Below are positions 9,359 through 17,864 of a DNA stretch of 64,000 nt, one piece after another. The DNA lies in contig NZ_FRBS01000001.1 of the NCBI RefSeq assembly GCF_900142675.1, positions 310,001 to 374,000 on the forward strand, in the 5' to 3' direction. The notes under the pieces are model-generated. The model made no database searches. It saw only the letters and a program-made list of their open reading frames with translations, and was not told the origin of the DNA. A program made the translations under genes and the position numbers. Numbering within the stretch: position 1 is the first letter of the stretch; every line of letters starts with the position of its first letter. This stretch comes from Shouchella rhizosphaerae. GTDB lineage: Bacteria; Bacillota; Bacilli; Bacillales; Bacillaceae_D.

Positions 9359-9781
9359 TTAGGGCCTATTTTCTGTAGGTAATGGTTTTGTAGGATTTTC
9401 CTTTGTTGTCTGTTTGCTGTTGTTCGCATATGTTTTCTTTTCTTTGTCATAAAAAGGCTTCATTTCGTCACAAACAGTGGAAGCGTCCATCGGAATGCCT
9501 ATACGGTAAGCGGATCGAGAAATCATTAATGCTGCAATCGGCACCGTAATAAACACAAATAGAATCGTTAACAACAACTTGCCAATAAACTCGCCTTTTA
9601 ATACAAAAAAGTAGAGGAATACAGCGGCCATGATCATCATAATGCCAAATGTCGAATTTTTTCCCGTCGCATGGAGACGGGAGTACACATCAGGCAATCG
9701 AACGATGCCGACAGCAGAAAGGAAGCCGAAAATAGATCCTAGTAATGCCAAAACTGCGATTAGCCATTCAATCGTCGTCAA
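9359..9781 (-). CDS. mrpG: Na+/H+ antiporter subunit G
   Basis: The last subunit of the hetero-oligomeric Mrp (Mnh/Sha) antiporter, with three hydrophobic segments at the N-terminus and a charged cytoplasmic tail. The conserved stretch GIVRLPDVYSRLHATGK is typical of MrpG/MnhG. I chose TTG 9781 because AAGGGGGA lies at good spacing; it overlaps the end of mrpF by 14 bp. An in-frame ATG at 9799, deep in mrpF, lacks a ribosome site. MrpG is required for complex assembly in Bacillus. No convincing terminator follows the gene. Confidence 0.88.
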   Translation of the reverse strand: MTTIEWLIAVLALLGSIFGFLSAVGIVRLPDVYSRLHATGKNSTFGIMMIMAAVFLYFFVLKGEFIGKLLLTILFVFITVPIAALMISRSAYRIGIPMDASTVCDEMKPFYDKEKKTYANNSKQTTKENPTKPLPTENRP

Positions 9782-10043
9782 ACAAATTCCCCCTTTCAAG
9801 AAATTTCGCCATGGCGGCTGAGCCTACAAAAGCGAGAATGCCTACGACGAGAAGAATTTCGGTATAGGCGCGTGTGTCTTGAAGAATCATTAAGATGCCG
9901 ACAAAGCCAATTAATAAGATGCCAACGGTATCAAGCGCCACAATGCGGTCATGATTGGTTGGTCCAAGAAGGGCACGGACAAAACAAAGGAGCGCGGCTA
10001 GGCTTAGTATGACTAAAGCAATAGAGAGCAACAAATTAAACAT
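9768..10043 (-). CDS. mrpF: Na+/H+ antiporter subunit F
   Basis: A 91-residue membrane protein with three transmembrane segments and the MrpF core RALLGPTNHDRIVALDTVG. It is a small structural subunit of the Mrp complex, and MrpF has also been linked to cholate and sodium efflux in B. subtilis. The gene starts with ATG behind GGAGGTGACC and overlaps mrpE by 8 bp, which points to translational coupling through the operon. Confidence 0.92.
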   Translation of the reverse strand: MFNLLLSIALVILSLAALLCFVRALLGPTNHDRIVALDTVGILLIGFVGILMILQDTRAYTEILLVVGILAFVGSAAMAKFLERGNLFDDD

Positions 10044-10524
10044 GATAGCGACGGGTCACCTCCAAAATGCCAGCCTCAAATGTATCTTTTGCTTGCTTCA
10101 CCAGCCCATCTTTGTCTTCGGCATTTAAGGCATGGACAAAAATGTAGCGACCGTCTTCTGAAAACTCAATCGACATCGTTCCTGGTGTCAATGTCATCAT
10201 GACGGCAAACAATGTTTTTTCCACCCTCGTCTCCAGTTCAGTTGGCACGGCAATGATCCCAGGAGCAATGTTCATTTTAGGGCTGATGACAATTTTGGCA
10301 ACATCCAGGTTGGCAACCGTCAATTCCTTGGCAAACACACCCATTAGCTTTAAAAAGGACCAAACGCGAAGCATGTAAAAATAGCGGCCTTTAAAACGGA
10401 TTAAACAAAGAACGACAAGCATCCCTATGACATAACCAAAAACGAAAGTTTGGGCGGTAAAACTGTTTTGAAAGAGCATCCACAAAAACGCAACTAACGT
10501 ATTTATGATTAATTGAAACGCCAT
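10036..10524 (-). CDS. mrpE: Na+/H+ antiporter subunit E
   Basis: A 162-residue membrane subunit of the Mrp complex with N-terminal hydrophobic segments and a soluble C-terminal domain. Family marks are GYVIGMLVVLCLIRF near the N-terminus and the conserved TLTPGTMSIEF motif near residue 110, followed by the FVHALNA segment. MrpE supports assembly and activity of the antiporter rather than forming the proton path. It begins with ATG after GGGAGAG, 4 bp from the mrpD stop. Confidence 0.92.
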   Translation of the reverse strand: MAFQLIINTLVAFLWMLFQNSFTAQTFVFGYVIGMLVVLCLIRFKGRYFYMLRVWSFLKLMGVFAKELTVANLDVAKIVISPKMNIAPGIIAVPTELETRVEKTLFAVMMTLTPGTMSIEFSEDGRYIFVHALNAEDKDGLVKQAKDTFEAGILEVTRRYHV

Positions 10525-10528
10525 TTTC

Positions 10529-12010
10529 TCACTCTCCCAAAACAGATTGAATGTAAATTTCCGGATTGAGTAGCTGGTCTGCTACAGCAAGCGAATAAGT
10601 AAATACAGGTTCAGCAGCAACGCCTAGGGCAATCGTTAACATCACCAGTGGAACGATTGGCAGCAAAAGTTTTGTTACGGAAATAGAGGCCTGTTCGTCT
10701 GTATGTGCTTGTTTTCCCCAGAACGCATATACAAAAATCTTGATCATTGAAAACAACGTCAATAAGCCGACGAGCAACGCTACAAAGGCAATCCCGTAAC
10801 TTTCGATCACTAAGCTTTCCAAGATGAGCGGGAATTTGCTGAAAAAGCCACTCAAAGGAGGAATCCCAGCAAGGGATAATGCGCAGATTAAAAAGAGCCA
10901 CGCTAGCCAAGGGTGCGTCTTCAGCAAGCCGCCCATTTGCTTAATATCGGTTGTGCCTGTCACTTTTTGTGTTGCTCCAGCAAACAGAAAAAGTGCTGTT
11001 TTGACAATGATATGGTGAGCAATGTAAAAGACTGCCCCAGCAATAGCGGCTCGTGTATAGAGGCCAAGGCCCATTACCATATAACCTACTTGGCTAATGA
11101 TATGGTAGGAAAGAATCCGTTTGAAATCAAATTGCGATACGGCTCCAAGGACGCCAAAAAACATCGTCAATCCTGCAATCCATAAAATAAACGTATGTGT
11201 AAATCCTGGATCATTTGTAAAAATGAGCGTAAATGTTCGGATGATCGCATAAATGCCAACCTTCGTCAACAATCCGCCAAACAGGGCGGCAATGGCAGCT
11301 GGCGGCCCGTAATAAGAGCGGGGAAGCCAGAAATAAAGGGGAAATAATGCTCCTTTCATCGCAAATACAATAAAGAAAATCATCGCTACCACTTGCAAAG
11401 CCCCTGTTTGTTCCATTTCCCCGATCCGAACTGCTAAGTGGGCCATATTTAACGTGCCTGTAATCCCATAAAGGTAGGCGACGCCAACTAAAAAGAGGAT
11501 GGAAGCAAATACGTTGATCGCTGCATACTTAAACGATTCTCGCAATTGGTAGCCTGTTCCTCCAATAACGATTAACGCATAGGATGACAACAGCATCACT
11601 TCAAAGAAAACAAACAAGTTAAATAAATCCCCAGTGAGAAAAGCGCCGTTTACTCCAGTCAACAGAAAGAAGTAAAAGGGGTAGAAATAAAACTTTTCCC
11701 GTTCAGGATGGATGGTGTAAAAGGCGAAAAGCAAACAAATTAGCCCGATAATAGCAGAGAGAAGTACCATAAATGTGGAAAACAAATCTGATACGAATAC
11801 AATGCCGAATGGGGCATTCCAATTTCCGAACTCGAGTGTTGTAATGCCATTTGTATAAGCGTCATATGCAAGAAACAGCGCGCTTGCCAATATCGCAATA
11901 GAGGCAAGCAAGCTAATGAAGCGCTGCACCTTGCGATAGTTGGCAAATAAAATCAACGTTGCTCCAATGGCAAATGGCAAAATAACAGGAATGATTAGCA
12001 TATTATTCAT
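10529..12010 (-). CDS. mrpD: Na+/H+ antiporter subunit D
   Basis: A 493-residue antiporter-like subunit related to complex I NuoM/NuoN, with about 14 membrane segments. It is a central part of the Mrp proton/sodium pathway. The conserved glutamate lies in FFEVMLLSSYAL (residue about 137) and the lysine in FAMKGALFPLYFWLP (about 219), both needed for transport in characterised Mrp systems. Another conserved lysine-containing helix is LLTKVGIYAIIR. The start ATG overlaps the mrpC stop by 8 bp. Confidence 0.95.
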   Translation of the reverse strand: MNNMLIIPVILPFAIGATLILFANYRKVQRFISLLASIAILASALFLAYDAYTNGITTLEFGNWNAPFGIVFVSDLFSTFMVLLSAIIGLICLLFAFYTIHPEREKFYFYPFYFFLLTGVNGAFLTGDLFNLFVFFEVMLLSSYALIVIGGTGYQLRESFKYAAINVFASILFLVGVAYLYGITGTLNMAHLAVRIGEMEQTGALQVVAMIFFIVFAMKGALFPLYFWLPRSYYGPPAAIAALFGGLLTKVGIYAIIRTFTLIFTNDPGFTHTFILWIAGLTMFFGVLGAVSQFDFKRILSYHIISQVGYMVMGLGLYTRAAIAGAVFYIAHHIIVKTALFLFAGATQKVTGTTDIKQMGGLLKTHPWLAWLFLICALSLAGIPPLSGFFSKFPLILESLVIESYGIAFVALLVGLLTLFSMIKIFVYAFWGKQAHTDEQASISVTKLLLPIVPLVMLTIALGVAAEPVFTYSLAVADQLLNPEIYIQSVLGE

Positions 12011-12341
12011 CGGCAGAACCCCTTAATTTCTCTAAGTCGTCGGTGTTATGCACTTTGTATGTCCGGTAGCCAAGCACTACAAGAAAGGCAGTGATTCCAA
12101 AACTGATGACAATCGCTGTCAAAATAAGCGCTTGCGGGAGCGGGTCTGTGTAGCCGCCGTCTGCCATATGCTCAAGTGGTGGAGCTTCGGCATTTAGACC
12201 AGCCATCGTCAAAAGCAGCAAATGGGCGCCATGGGAAAGAATCATTAACGACACAATCACGCGAAGCAAGCTACGTGCTAGCAGAAGATAAATGCCGATC
12301 GTGAAAAGAACGCCGATGACGATAAACATTAAAATTTCCAT
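12003..12341 (-). CDS. mrpC: Na+/H+ antiporter subunit C
   Basis: A 112-residue NuoK homologue with three membrane segments. The motif LSHGAHLLLLTMAG is characteristic, and the third segment reads QALILTAIVISFGITAFLV. It forms part of the membrane core beside MrpD. The start has GGAGG and touches the mrpB stop (TAATG), and the 3' end overlaps mrpD. Confidence 0.95.
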   Translation of the reverse strand: MEILMFIVIGVLFTIGIYLLLARSLLRVIVSLMILSHGAHLLLLTMAGLNAEAPPLEHMADGGYTDPLPQALILTAIVISFGITAFLVVLGYRTYKVHNTDDLEKLRGSADE

Positions 12342-12775
12342 TAGCCTTTATCCTCCGCAATCGTTAGGGTTACAACCATTGCCATCGCTACGACTACAAA
12401 AAAGATACCTAAGTCGAAAGGCAACGCTGTCGTTAATTCGACTTTACCGAAAAAAGGGAAATGGAAGTAATCAAAGAAATGTTCCAAGTAGGCTTGGCCA
12501 AACAGGATGCCGATAAAACCAACTGCAGCAGTCAGCAACAAGCCAATCGCAATAAATGGCACAAATGAAATCTTGATCGCTTCGTGGGCTTTTTTACGGT
12601 CAAAAACGACATAAATAAGAATAAAGGCACAGGCGGCCATTAACCCGCCAATGAACCCCCCACCTGGATCGTTATGTCCGGCAAAAAACAAGTAAAAGGC
12701 AAAGGCGAGAATAAAATAGGCGGCTACAGTAATAAGCGTTTGCTGAAGCACGTCATGGGATTTGGAATACTTCAC
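12341..12775 (-). CDS. mrpB: Na+/H+ antiporter subunit B
   Basis: A 144-residue membrane protein with four segments. The MnhB-domain motif AGHNDPGGGFIGGLMAA is intact. In this ABCDEFG-type operon MrpB is separate rather than fused to MrpA. The start is GTG 12775, four bases overlapping the mrpA stop, with GGAGGGGAAG upstream. Confidence 0.94.
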   Translation of the reverse strand: MKYSKSHDVLQQTLITVAAYFILAFAFYLFFAGHNDPGGGFIGGLMAACAFILIYVVFDRKKAHEAIKISFVPFIAIGLLLTAAVGFIGILFGQAYLEHFFDYFHFPFFGKVELTTALPFDLGIFFVVVAMAMVVTLTIAEDKG

Positions 12776-15183
12776 ACATCTTCCCCTCCTTTAAAGCGGT
12801 GTTTGATTAACATGATGACGGCAAGTGAAACAATGCCAAGCACAAGGACTTCAAGCATCGTATCAAGTCCCCGGAAATCAACGAGGATGACGTTTACCAT
12901 ATTGGTTCCGCCTCCAAGTTTATAAACGTTTTCGATGTAATAGTCGGAGATCGAAGAAAAATTAGCATCGGTGCCTAGCGAATAAGCGCTAATACCAACA
13001 ACCGTAATGGTCACCCCGACAGCGGCTGAAATCACAATATTGCCCAGTTTCTTTGAAGGAGCCGCCTTTTCCGGCGCCATTTCTGGCAAGTGCCTGAATG
13101 CGAGCATTAATAGGACAACCGTTACCGTTTCAATTAAAAGCTGTGTAAGCGCCAAGTCCGGTGCGCGAAACATCGCAAAATAGAGTGCCATAATGTAGCC
13201 GATAATTCCTGCAAAGATAATCAATGTCATCCGTTTTTGAATAAACGGTAGGCACAAAGTGGTCACTATAAACACTGCTGTTACGATATAGACAAAAAAC
13301 GGAGTTGTCGCTACAGTACTTATGTTAAAAGACCATGCATCAGCATACCAAAATGTCCAACCGAGGAGCAAAAGGATAAACGCACACATATAAACAAAAT
13401 AATCCCTTAGCAACCCTGTCATTTGCGCTCTTGTGACAGTTTGCGAAAAGTGAATAAGACCGTCTAAGCCTTGATCGTAAAACCAATGGAGTGGGTCTCT
13501 TTCACGTTTATAGATGTTAAACTGCGACCATTTTTTCATCGTGATCAAGAGTACGCTTCCGCAAAAAATGATAGCCAATGTCATTAGCAATTCTGTATTA
13601 ATCCCGTGCCAGAGCGAGAATTTGATGTCAAGCTCGTCCACAGAAAAACGGGGGAGTATGCTAGTGACAGCCGGAGCAACAAGCGATTGGGCGACGATGT
13701 TTGGAAATATACCGAGCGTAACAACTAAGGCTACTAGGATCACTGGGCTAATCAGCATTCCGAAAGGAGCTTCATGTACGGTTTTTTCGTAATGGCTTTG
13801 CTCGAATTTTCCGAAGAACGTCTTGAAAAATGTGACCGCACAGTACAGAAATGTAAATACACTAGCAATCCAAGCAATAACAGGAAGCAGAAAGCCTATC
13901 GTTCCCAATGAAAAGAAATCGCCCTCAGTTGCCCGTAGCAAGCTCGTAAAAAACATTTCTTTTGATAGAAAGCCGTTAAATGGCGGCAATCCAGCCATGG
14001 AAGCCAGCCCTATTGCTGAAATCGCAAAAGTGATGGGCATGATCGTCATTAATCCGCCTAATTTGCGGATATCCCTAGTGCCGGTTTCATGGTCGATAAT
14101 GCCAACTGCCATAAACAAGCTGCCTTTAAAAGTCGCGTGGTTTAGCAAATGGAAGACTGCAGTCGTTATAGCTAGTGAATAAAAGACGGCCCCTTCTCCT
14201 GATTCCATATAAAGGGCAGCCGACCCAACTCCAAGCAAACTCATAATCAGCCCTAGTTGGCTGATGGTTGAGTAAGCCAAGATCCCTTTTAAATCTTTTT
14301 GGCGCACAGCCGTAATCGATCCGTACGTCAGTGTAACAAGCCCTGCAATCACCAATGCCCAAAACCATACAGCGTCGCCGCCGAACACAGGCGTTAACCG
14401 GGCTACTAAATAAATGCCCGCTTTTACCATCGTGGCTGAATGCAAATAGGCGGACACCGGAGTAGGCGCTTCCATTGCATCAGGCAACCAAATATGGAAT
14501 GGGAATTGCGCTGACTTAGTAAAAGCGCCAAGCAGTACTAAAATCATCGCCGCTAAAAAGAGTGTGCTACCGGCCAGGCCTTCTGTTTGCGCAATGATGT
14601 CACGGACACTGAATGTGCCTGTCATACCGTAGAGAATACAGAAGCCGGCTAGCATTGCAAAGCCACCGAACACGGTGATTAACATTGATTTTTGGGCACC
14701 ATATACGGACGCTTTGCGATGGAACCAATAGCTAATAAGCAGCGCTGAAGCAAGGCTGGTTAGTTCCCAAAAGATATACAAAACAATTAAATTATCGGAC
14801 AATACGACGCCAACCATAGCCCCCATAAACATGAGCAAGTAAACGTAAAAGTGATGAAGGCGTTCTGACACTTTGTCCAAGTAGTAAATGGAATACAATA
14901 CGACCAATCCACCAATCCCTGTAATTAACAAGGCAAATAATAAACTAAGGCCGTCAACATACAAATCGACATTAATCCCGAGTGAGGGAACCCAGGAAAG
15001 GGAGACGTACTCGTAACCGCCTTCCATCGTTGTCGGTAAAAACGTTAAAATGTACAGAAAAAGGGCAGTTGGAACCAATAGAACGAACCAACCAGTATGG
15101 ATTTTTTTTGTATACGGGTAAATGATTGGTATAAGAATAGCCATCATAAATGGAATGAGGATGGCTATATGTAAACTGGACAT
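12772..15183 (-). CDS. mrpA: Na+/H+ antiporter subunit A
   Basis: The large antiporter-like subunit (803 residues), related to complex I NuoL plus a C-terminal NuoJ-like part. Key residues are seen in YIFWELTSLASALL (conserved Glu, about residue 140) and GAFTKSAQFPFHIWLPDAM (conserved Lys). The C-terminal module has FRAPDLALTQLLIETVTVV, and the very end (NVILVDFRGLDTMLE) is also typical of MrpA. I chose ATG 15183 because AGGAGGTCAGGC precedes it; the frame stays open 28 codons further without a better site. Mrp exchanges cytoplasmic Na+ for external H+ and is essential for alkaliphily in related bacilli. Confidence 0.95.
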   Translation of the reverse strand: MSSLHIAILIPFMMAILIPIIYPYTKKIHTGWFVLLVPTALFLYILTFLPTTMEGGYEYVSLSWVPSLGINVDLYVDGLSLLFALLITGIGGLVVLYSIYYLDKVSERLHHFYVYLLMFMGAMVGVVLSDNLIVLYIFWELTSLASALLISYWFHRKASVYGAQKSMLITVFGGFAMLAGFCILYGMTGTFSVRDIIAQTEGLAGSTLFLAAMILVLLGAFTKSAQFPFHIWLPDAMEAPTPVSAYLHSATMVKAGIYLVARLTPVFGGDAVWFWALVIAGLVTLTYGSITAVRQKDLKGILAYSTISQLGLIMSLLGVGSAALYMESGEGAVFYSLAITTAVFHLLNHATFKGSLFMAVGIIDHETGTRDIRKLGGLMTIMPITFAISAIGLASMAGLPPFNGFLSKEMFFTSLLRATEGDFFSLGTIGFLLPVIAWIASVFTFLYCAVTFFKTFFGKFEQSHYEKTVHEAPFGMLISPVILVALVVTLGIFPNIVAQSLVAPAVTSILPRFSVDELDIKFSLWHGINTELLMTLAIIFCGSVLLITMKKWSQFNIYKRERDPLHWFYDQGLDGLIHFSQTVTRAQMTGLLRDYFVYMCAFILLLLGWTFWYADAWSFNISTVATTPFFVYIVTAVFIVTTLCLPFIQKRMTLIIFAGIIGYIMALYFAMFRAPDLALTQLLIETVTVVLLMLAFRHLPEMAPEKAAPSKKLGNIVISAAVGVTITVVGISAYSLGTDANFSSISDYYIENVYKLGGGTNMVNVILVDFRGLDTMLEVLVLGIVSLAVIMLIKHRFKGGEDV

Positions 15184-15417
15184 GCCTGACCTCCTTTGAA
15201 ATGAAAATAGGAACAATCGATTTAGTACGATCTCAGCCATTATAACGCAAAAAAAAAAGCCGTGCACCCTTAGTATACCAAGGATTTACGATGTTTGACT
15301 TATCTATTAAATAGGATAGAAGACGTAAGGGGAGCCTAAATTTTTTGTTATTAATTTTTAAAATGTATAAATCGACCCTTAATCAGACCACGCTATATGT
15401 AAAAAAAGAAGGCGGGG

Positions 15418-15622
15418 ATGTTTCATTCGAACTCAAACGAAAGGGATCTTATGTGGGGGCGTATTTACGATCATTTTTCTAGGCAGTTGGTGGCTGGATC
15501 AGGATACGTGGAAAGAAAAAAGGGAAGGCTTTACTATACAAGGGTATGATTCAGTTGAATTTGCGCCGCGTGAATATATAAAGCTTTTGCCAAAAGAGAC
15601 AGAAGAAAAAGACGACTTTTAA
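15418..15622 (+). pseudogene. Small single-span membrane protein gene disrupted by a frameshift
   Basis: ATG 15418 (AGAAGG upstream) opens a frame that ends early at about 15549. From 15425 another frame with no ATG, GTG or TTG encodes a sensible small membrane protein: a hydrophobic span (VFTIIFLGSWWL), then a charged tail ending KETEEKDDF at the TAA 15620-15622, right at a strong terminator. The two frames would join into one protein of about 67 residues if the G5 run at 15455-15459 had one G fewer. This suggests a frameshift, slippage or sequencing error in the run; initiation at ATT 15425 is the alternative. No homologue recognised. Confidence 0.5.
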
Positions 15623-15639
15623 AAGTCGTCTTTTTCTTC
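15602..15639. terminator. Palindromic intrinsic terminator
   Basis: A perfect 38-bp palindrome centred at 15620/15621 has T-rich flanks on both strands. It overlaps the stop codon of the small membrane ORF and lies about 35 bases beyond the end of sda on the other strand, so it can end transcripts from both. Confidence 0.85.
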
Positions 15640-15672
15640 AAGGCACACAAGGCGGGCGATTTCTATCAATCT

Positions 15673-15813
15673 TTATGAAGAGAGTTTAATCCTGTCCGTT
15701 AATGAACGCCTAAGGAGTTCATCGTGAATCAAATCAATGAAGTCTTGGTTAAGTTCAAGCTCAATGGCTTTATGGTACGTTTCGATTAGCAACTCGTCCG
15801 ATAAATTTTCCAT
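15673..15813 (-). CDS. sda: Sporulation checkpoint protein Sda (histidine kinase inhibitor)
   Basis: A 46-residue protein read directly from the minus strand. It begins [20 protein letters not shown] and ends [12 protein letters not shown], matching the helical-hairpin Sda family over its full length. Sda binds and inhibits KinA (and KinB), halting sporulation when DNA replication is perturbed. The start ATG 15813 follows GCGGGGGA. A perfect GAGGAGGTGA further upstream precedes a tiny reading frame (GTG to TAG, 6 codons) that may or may not be translated. Two perfect DnaA boxes lie upstream, consistent with the DnaA control known in B. subtilis. Confidence 0.92.
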   Translation of the reverse strand: MENLSDELLIETYHKAIELELNQDFIDLIHDELLRRSLTDRIKLSS

Positions 15814-15898
15814 TGTCCCCCGCTAAAGCGTCAGCAGGTTCACCTCCTCGTCGATAGAAATGACCGCGACCTTAACAATCACTTATATGATTAATCAA

Positions 15899-15927
15899 AT
15901 CCTATCATGTATCAGGAACTAGAACAA
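15899..15927 (-). promoter_or_regulatory. Candidate sda promoter
   Basis: On the minus strand, TTGTTC (15922-15927) and TAGGAT (15899-15904) are spaced by 17 bp. A DnaA box ends nine bases upstream of the -35. The match to sigma-A consensus is moderate. Confidence 0.4.
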
Positions 15928-15935
15928 CCGTTCGT

Positions 15936-15944
15936 TTATCCACA
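15936..15944 (+). promoter_or_regulatory. DnaA box, sda-proximal
   Basis: An exact TTATCCACA, the consensus DnaA site, in the 391-base gap between sda and yqeG (15814-16204). Apart from the two boxes and the sda promoter candidate, I see no gene in this gap. Confidence 0.8.
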
Positions 15945-16026
15945 TGGACTCGTTGATAACCTGTTAGCATTTTGTGGGTTTTTGTCTCAAACTCCTAATA
16001 TACAAGTGTTTATAAAGTGAACAAAG

Positions 16027-16035
16027 TTATCCACA
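16027..16035 (+). promoter_or_regulatory. DnaA box, sda-distal
   Basis: A second exact TTATCCACA, 91 bp from the first and in the same orientation. Two perfect sites in such a short interval are unlikely by chance. Confidence 0.8.
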
Positions 16036-16204
16036 GGAATGGGCATGGGTGTATTTGTCGAAAAGTTTTTCGTTCGTAATGGTTTTTGTCGAATCATGAA
16101 TAAGAAGCTTTATAAAAAAGGGTTTTGTTTGATAAAATGGGGGATGAACGGTATAGTTGATGATTGGTTAGTGAATGTGGAATGTTTAGAAATGAGGTGC
16201 TGAT

Positions 16205-16726
16205 GTGTTCAGCGAGTTACTCCCTAATCAATACGTAAAAAGCATTTATGACATTGACTTGAATGCGCTCCGTGACCGTGGAATAAAAGCGGTCATTACC
16301 GATTTAGATAATACTTTAGTTGAATGGCACCGGCCAGGCGCGACACCAGAAGTCAAACAATGGTTGAAAGAACTGGAAAAAACAGGCTTACACGTAACGA
16401 TTGTGTCAAACAACAATGAAAAGCGGGTAAAAACTTTTTGTGACCCTGAGAAAGTGGTTTTTATCCATAGCGCTAAAAAGCCTATGAGAAGAGCGTTTAG
16501 GCAGGCGTGCTCACAAATGGGGGTTCGTACTGATGAAGCAGTCGTTATTGGTGATCAAATATTCACAGATGTTCTCGGCGGTAACCGTGCGGGGCTGTAT
16601 ACGATTTTGGTCGTGCCTGTTGCAAGCACCGATGGTTGGATGACAAAAGTAAATCGACGTGTTGAACGGATTGTATTAAAATGGATGAGAAGAAAAGGGT
16701 ACATACATTGGGAGGATGAGGCATGA
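16205..16726 (+). CDS. yqeG: YqeG family HAD-IIIA phosphatase
   Basis: A 173-residue haloacid-dehalogenase-type phosphatase. Motif I is AVITDLDNTLVEW (nucleophile and acid Asp residues), motif II is VSNNNEKRV, and motif III/IV is VVIGDQIFTDVLGGNR with the metal-binding Asp. The start is GTG 16205 preceded by GAGGTG. It heads the conserved yqeG-yqeH-aroE-yqeI-nadD-yqeK-rsfS cluster and overlaps yqeH by 4 bp. The substrate is not evident; some relatives are annotated as phosphatidylglycerophosphate phosphatases. Confidence 0.9.
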   Translation: MFSELLPNQYVKSIYDIDLNALRDRGIKAVITDLDNTLVEWHRPGATPEVKQWLKELEKTGLHVTIVSNNNEKRVKTFCDPEKVVFIHSAKKPMRRAFRQACSQMGVRTDEAVVIGDQIFTDVLGGNRAGLYTILVVPVASTDGWMTKVNRRVERIVLKWMRRKGYIHWEDEA

Positions 16727-17841
16727 CGGAATCGAAGGAAGAATGGCACTGCTCAGGTTGTGGTGTCTCCATTCAAACGGAAGATCCGAAAAAGCTTGGT
16801 TACGCACCAGAATCGGCTTTAAAGCGAGACGTAGTAGTTTGCAAACGGTGTTACAGGCTTAAACATTACAATGAAATTGAGCCGGTTTCAATTGGCGATG
16901 AAGATTTTCAAGCGATGTTTGCGTCCCTTCACCATAAAAAGGCATTAATTGTAAAAGTTGTTGACGTCGTCGATTTCTATGGCAGTTGGATTTCAGGGGC
17001 CCAACGGTTTGTTGGTAAAAACCCTGTGTTGCTTGTGGCTAATAAAGTTGACCTTCTTCCTAAATCGACGAACCGCAACAAGTTGACAAACTGGCTTAAA
17101 AAATCAGCGAGTGACTTAGGGTTAAAGCCACTTGAAGTAAAATTAATGAGTACTGTGACCGGGGAAGGGATTGATGATGTCGCTTTAACGATTGACGACA
17201 TGCGAAGAGGCCGAGATGTTTATGTCGTTGGCTGTACGAATGTTGGCAAGTCATCGTTTATCAACCGAATCCTCGCTATGCATGGACAAACGGGTGAAGC
17301 GATGATTACGACTTCTCACTTTCCAGGGACGACACTGGCGATGATTGATATTCCTCTAGGCGATGGCAAGTCGTTGGTGGATACACCTGGACTGGTTAAT
17401 CGCCACCAATATGCCCATTTGCTTAGTGTAAAAGGGCTAAAGGAAATTACGCCCAAAAAAGAAATCAAACCAATTGTGTATCAACTAAAAGAAGGACAGA
17501 CCCTTTTTTTAGGGGGCTTAGCCCGATTTGATTTTGTAAAGGGGGCCCCTTCCTCGTTTATTGTTTATGCGGCAAATCGTTTGCATATTCACCGCACCAA
17601 AATGGAAAAAGCAGATGACTTGTACAGCAAGCATGGAGGCGAACTGCTTGTCCCTCCGTATAAAGAAGACGGTGAACAAGTTCGCCCACTCGTGAAGCAT
17701 TCGTTTAAAGTTGGCAAAGAGCCAATGGATATTGTCTTCTCAGGGTTAGGATGGATTCGGATTCAGACGGAAGGCGCCATCGTTGAAGCACACGCCCCAA
17801 AAGAAGTTGGCGTAGCGATTCGCCGTTCTATCCATACGTAA
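16723..17841 (+). CDS. yqeH: Circularly permuted ribosome-biogenesis GTPase YqeH
   Basis: A 372-residue GTPase needed for 30S subunit assembly. An N-terminal treble-clef zinc motif (CSGCG, then CKRC) is followed by a GTPase domain in permuted order: G4 NKVDLLPKS first, then G1 GCTNVGKSSFIN, then G3 DTPGL. The C-terminal region contains beta-rich RNA-binding sequence. The ATG overlaps the yqeG stop by 4 bp. Confidence 0.95.
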   Translation: MTESKEEWHCSGCGVSIQTEDPKKLGYAPESALKRDVVVCKRCYRLKHYNEIEPVSIGDEDFQAMFASLHHKKALIVKVVDVVDFYGSWISGAQRFVGKNPVLLVANKVDLLPKSTNRNKLTNWLKKSASDLGLKPLEVKLMSTVTGEGIDDVALTIDDMRRGRDVYVVGCTNVGKSSFINRILAMHGQTGEAMITTSHFPGTTLAMIDIPLGDGKSLVDTPGLVNRHQYAHLLSVKGLKEITPKKEIKPIVYQLKEGQTLFLGGLARFDFVKGAPSSFIVYAANRLHIHRTKMEKADDLYSKHGGELLVPPYKEDGEQVRPLVKHSFKVGKEPMDIVFSGLGWIRIQTEGAIVEAHAPKEVGVAIRRSIHT

Positions 17842-17864
17842 AAAGGGAGCAGGAGGTGGAGGAA

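Noticed and set aside
13823-14182. Plus-strand ORF of 119 codons inside mrpA
   Set aside because: Antisense to conserved membrane segments of mrpA; composition is that of a reverse-frame shadow.
16059-16110. Possible yqeG promoter and CGAAAA/TTTTCG hairpin
   Set aside because: TTGTCG with a TATAAA-like -10 was considered, but spacing and match are poor, so it was not listed as a feature.
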